Of a stretch of 64,000 bases of DNA, positions 61,482-64,000 are shown in pieces. Location of the stretch: the NCBI GenBank assembly GCA_947488325.1, contig CANKYZ010000007.1:62001-126000 (forward strand). Direction: 5' to 3'. This stretch comes from an uncultured Erythrobacter sp. GTDB taxonomy: Bacteria > Pseudomonadota > Alphaproteobacteria > Sphingomonadales > Sphingomonadaceae. The stretch's first letter is position 1, and the number at the start of each line of letters is the position of its first letter. The position numbers and the translations under genes are program-made. Below the pieces are notes generated by a model. That model saw only the letters and a list, made by a program, of their open reading frames with translations, did not search any database and was not told the DNA's origin.

Positions 61482-61739
61482 TTAGCTAAACTCTACCCAA
61501 ACAGTGCCAGCTGCATCTCGGCCGCGTTGAACATTGCGTGATTGATTTTCATCTGAGGTTTCTGTTTCGTTCTCACTTTGAAAAATGATTCGGGCCGGAC
61601 GTAAAGCTCGCACACTGGCTCGAACCCGTTCGGCCACTGGTGTAGCCCGCGCAGAAGGCGCATCCGCCACTGCGGTGGTTGTGCTTTGGGCGATGAAAAG
61701 AATGGCTGTGGCAACGCTCATACAAAATCGTTTCCGCAT
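61482..61739 (-). CDS. Possible small secreted protein
   Basis: Open frame of 85 codons with a signal-peptide-like start (residues 7-25, ending VADA) and an Arg- and Glu-rich remainder. Its ribosome binding site is weak and I find no similarity, so it may not be real. Confidence 0.4.
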   Translation of the reverse strand: MRKRFCMSVATAILFIAQSTTTAVADAPSARATPVAERVRASVRALRPARIIFQSENETETSDENQSRNVQRGRDAAGTVWVEFS

Positions 61740-61934
61740 GATTTACCATTTTCACAAGCAATTTGGTAACCCGGTCCCGCAGCGGGACAATTACACCTAG
61801 CGCGTTACTCGTTCGCCTTACAATTCTCAACAAACACGAAGGCCGCATCAAAGCCCTTGCGCGTGTTGAGGCCCCTTGCTAGTGGCGCGCTCCTACCACC
61901 GGACGCACATACATCGCTCCGGTCAGAACCGAGT

Positions 61935-62021
61935 GCGGTCGTGGCGGAACTGGTAGACGCGCAACGTTGAGGTCGTTGTGGGCTAACGCCCGTGGAAGTT
62001 CGAGTCTTCTCGACCGCACCA
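61935..62021 (+). tRNA. tRNA-Leu (anticodon GAG)
   Basis: An 87-base class II tRNA with encoded CCA. The acceptor stem GCGGTCG pairs with CGACCGC. Anticodon arm CAACG-TTGAGGT-CGTTG gives GAG. A long variable arm and the T arm GTTCGAGTC follow. Confidence 0.95.
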
Positions 62022-62236
62022 ATTCTTTTCAGTGACTTATCCGAGAAACACGCGCCAGCAACCAGCGAGGAGTAATCGTTTAGGTAACTTTTCGCGCTGG
62101 TTTTGCGGTAGCGTTTTGGCACAATCCCCCCGCTATCCCCAGCCCCTGACTTGCGGCTCACGAGGTTAGCTTGCATATCTTATCGCCGAAACGCAGAGCA
62201 CTTTTTCTTGCCTGCGATACTTAATCAGGGGTGGCC
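62022..62236. other. Short gap after tRNA-Leu, start of an accessory patch
   Basis: Between the tRNA 3' end and the next gene I find no gene. The GC/AT mix is uneven and no integrase is seen. Integrated elements often begin exactly at such 3' ends, but no copy of the tRNA end can be seen within the window. Confidence 0.3.
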
Positions 62237-62821
62237 ATGACCACAAAACTCCATATCGACATGTCGCAGGGCATTATCGAAGTCGAGGGCGATGTGAAAT
62301 TCGTCCGTGAGGTCTACGAAGACTTCAAAGGTATTCTTTCCGAAGGCAGCTTCGACATCTCGTCGTCTAGTGAATCGAAAGGCGATACGAAGAATAAAGC
62401 GCCCAAGAAGCCAGATAAGCAGAAACCCAAGCGCAAAGCACCAGCGAAGAAGTCCACACAATCGGACTCCGGCGACAGCGGTGTCAGTCCTGATTCTCCG
62501 AAGATGGAAAAGAGCCTAGACACTTCTGGCTTGCCGGCCTTCTACGGTCAGTATGAACCAAAGAACAACCCGGAGAAGATCCTAATCTTCCTAAAGTTCA
62601 TGACCGACGAGCTTGGTATAGAATCGCCGAACACCGACCAATTCTACACCTGTTTTGACAAAATGAATGAGCGGGTTCCGAAAGTGTTCTCGCAGGCCTT
62701 CAGAGACACAAGCGGGCGAAAGTTCGGCTTTATCGACTACAACTCTCCCACTGACATCAGGATCACCACCGTCGGCACAAATCACTTCAAGTTTGATCTG
62801 AAGAAAAAGGGCGATGAATGA
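62237..62821 (+). CDS. Unknown protein overlapping a HEPN-type gene
   Basis: Hypothetical protein of 194 residues. The N-terminal ~50 residues look structured (KLHIDMSQGIIEVEGDVKF), a Lys/Pro/Ser-rich linker runs from about 55 to 95, and a C-terminal helical part (FYGQYEPKNNPEKILIF, DQFYTCFDKM) may be a DNA- or protein-binding domain. An AGGGG sequence lies five bases before the ATG at 62237. Its stop overlaps the next ATG (ATGA), so the two proteins are made together. Function not recognised. Confidence 0.7.
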   Translation: MTTKLHIDMSQGIIEVEGDVKFVREVYEDFKGILSEGSFDISSSSESKGDTKNKAPKKPDKQKPKRKAPAKKSTQSDSGDSGVSPDSPKMEKSLDTSGLPAFYGQYEPKNNPEKILIFLKFMTDELGIESPNTDQFYTCFDKMNERVPKVFSQAFRDTSGRKFGFIDYNSPTDIRITTVGTNHFKFDLKKKGDE

Positions 62822-63588
62822 CCGGTCACGTTGATCGCTTCTACAACTCTATCGAGGGAGCAAATGGCAAGAGCCAGCGCGAGCTGATCGAACTGTTCGT
62901 CTACTACCTCACGGTGGAAGTCGGACAGGCGACTGCCACTCCGAAACAGGTCGAAGAGTGCTTCATAGAATGTGATTTGACTGTGCCGGGCAACGTCTCT
63001 GCTCGCCTCAACGAAGGGACAAACAAGAAGGCAGGCAGCAGCCCTCACCTTCTAAAGACCCGTGAGGGCTACAAACTCCACCGTCATAGACGAGAGCAGC
63101 TCTCAGCTGAGCTCGGAGAGAGCCGAGCGACGGTGCAAACCAGCGTCACCCTGCGCGACTTGGAAAGGAAGCTGCCCGACGGCACCGATAAGGACTTTCT
63201 GACGGAGGCCATCGACTGCTTCGAGGCCGGGGCGAACCGGGCAACGATTGTGATGGCTTGGATCCTCGCAATGGATCACCTCTTCTCCTTCATCCTCGAC
63301 AACAAGCTCACCGAGTTCAATGCTGTCCTCGCAACGAACACAGACAAGCGGGTCAAAGTCAAAGAGATAAAGCAGCGGGACGATTTCACGGAGATGCCCG
63401 AATCGAAGTTCATCGAATTTTGCCGCTCGGCAAAGATAATCAGCAACGATGTGCGAAAAATCCTCGATCAAAAACTGGGCACCCGCAACTCATGTGCGCA
63501 CCCCTCCGGGATTGTGATCAGCAAGACTAAGGTCGTCGACTTCGTTGAAGACTTAGTGGAGAACGTGATCATTAAGTATCAGGTTTAG
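62818..63588 (+). CDS. HEPN-like protein with RxxxxH motif
   Basis: Protein of 256 residues. The N-terminal part (about 1-90) resembles a small helical DNA-binding-like region (VDRFYNSIEGANGKSQRELIE...). The C-terminal ~140 residues are helical and end with LGTRNSCAHPSG, where Arg223 and His228 form the Rx4H motif of HEPN ribonucleases. HEPN proteins are common toxins and defence effectors acting on RNA. It overlaps the preceding gene by four bases. Role in defence is inference from motif and context beside a tRNA. Confidence 0.68.
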   Translation: MTGHVDRFYNSIEGANGKSQRELIELFVYYLTVEVGQATATPKQVEECFIECDLTVPGNVSARLNEGTNKKAGSSPHLLKTREGYKLHRHRREQLSAELGESRATVQTSVTLRDLERKLPDGTDKDFLTEAIDCFEAGANRATIVMAWILAMDHLFSFILDNKLTEFNAVLATNTDKRVKVKEIKQRDDFTEMPESKFIEFCRSAKIISNDVRKILDQKLGTRNSCAHPSGIVISKTKVVDFVEDLVENVIIKYQV

Positions 63589-63608
63589 CCGCAACAAGGT
63601 ATGCCGAT

Positions 63609-63809
63609 TCAACGGATCGCGATTTTGAGATCCATGGCATTCAACTGCCTCGCAATGTCCCGAGCGTCTTCGATGCTCGTACCCTCGGGCATGTCTAGCA
63701 TCACATCTTTGTCAGCAGGCAAGCCCTGAATAGATTCGTGCGGCTCGAAGACTAGAAAGCACAGCTCTCCCGCTTCTCGTTCTTTTACAGTAATCACATA
63801 ATTACGCAT
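63609..63809 (-). CDS. Small unknown protein, 66 residues
   Basis: A compact, acidic small protein with a strong GGAGG ribosome binding site six bases before its ATG at 63809. No domain is recognised. It faces the HEPN gene and is divergent from the next, partial gene. Confidence 0.62.
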   Translation of the reverse strand: MRNYVITVKEREAGELCFLVFEPHESIQGLPADKDVMLDMPEGTSIEDARDIARQLNAMDLKIAIR

Positions 63810-63867
63810 GGGTTGCCTCCGAATGCAGCATTTGTTCTAGAAGCAATATGGAAAGAAATTCTCGCAT

Positions 63868-64000
63868 ATGAAGTACCGCTCCCTGCCCCCGGAAGAATAT
63901 CGTGCAAACATCGATGCGCTGACTAGCAAGTTCGAAGGCGTTGAAGCTGGTTCGCTTAAGCCAAGGCCCATCTTCTCGGAACTGGTCGAGGCGATGGGCG
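63868..64000 (+). CDS. Partial open frame at the window edge
   Basis: Starts MKYRSLPPEEYRANIDALTS after a GGAAAG and runs to the window end, 44 codons seen. Too short to identify. It belongs to the accessory patch after tRNA-Leu or to the next chromosomal gene. Confidence 0.45.
   Translation, partial: MKYRSLPPEEYRANIDALTSKFEGVEAGSLKPRPIFSELVEAMG

Noticed and set aside
61482..61739. Small secreted protein gene as a solid call
   Set aside because: Kept only at low confidence because the start has no clear ribosome binding site and there are no known relatives.

Overview
The window looks like a chromosomal segment of an alphaproteobacterium of the Sphingomonadales, most likely the Erythrobacteraceae. 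I infer this from an Oar-type TonB receptor with an Erythrobacter-like signal peptide, the rsmB/DUF1674 pair, hflK-hflC with a Do-type protease, ftsEX beside an MJ0042 zinc-finger protein, and metX-metW. No rRNA or other taxonomic marker is present, so the assignment is inference.

Layout: 1-7.4 kb holds a partial TonB receptor, a 2OG-Fe(II) oxygenase, a nucleoside transporter, a VUT-family transporter and a triply broken endonuclease/exonuclease/phosphatase (EEP) pseudogene. 7.5-10.7 kb is a small catabolic group: Rieske oxygenase alpha subunit, SnoaL-like protein and a membrane-anchored haloalkane dehalogenase. 10.7-16.7 kb is a complete six-gene GlpSTPQUV-type glycerol ABC transporter operon, without glpK, glpD or a regulator beside it. 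17.3-27.5 kb is a foreign-looking block bounded by two direct, diverged copies of the same insertion-sequence end. It carries one tight six-gene operon: three soluble proteins that look like lipid-binding TULIP proteins, a long-chain-type polyprenyl diphosphate synthase, an EEP phosphoesterase and a 1405-residue beta-rich protein. This is the best candidate here for an undescribed system. 27.5-29.1 kb holds two tandem, decaying copies of a two-gene unit (unknown protein plus PIN-domain start), next to tRNA-Lys.

29.7-61.7 kb is mostly ordinary chromosome: TPR lipoprotein and PEP-CTERM protein, folK, aguB, two exported methyltransferase-like paralogues, msrA, an AfsA-like hotdog protein, rsmB, an SDHAF4-like protein, a P450, hemH, an orphan molybdopterin oxidoreductase, mrp, hflK-hflC-degP, PBP1A, msrB, a GST, metX-metW, hisC-tyrA, and ftsE-ftsX-ydcF-plsC. 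tRNA-Leu(GAG) at 61.9 kb is followed by a second accessory patch with a HEPN-type protein and its overlapping partner, running off the window end.

How they work together: methionine is served by metX/metW and protein methionine repair by msrA/msrB; tyrosine/histidine-type transamination by hisC-tyrA; septum and membrane maintenance by ftsEX, plsC, PBP1A and HflKC/Do protease. The accessory blocks add glycerol uptake, dehalogenation/oxygenation and the putative lipid-centred operon. Start codons were re-chosen where ribosome binding sites or family alignments favoured an internal start; all functions come from reading motifs by eye, not from database searches.
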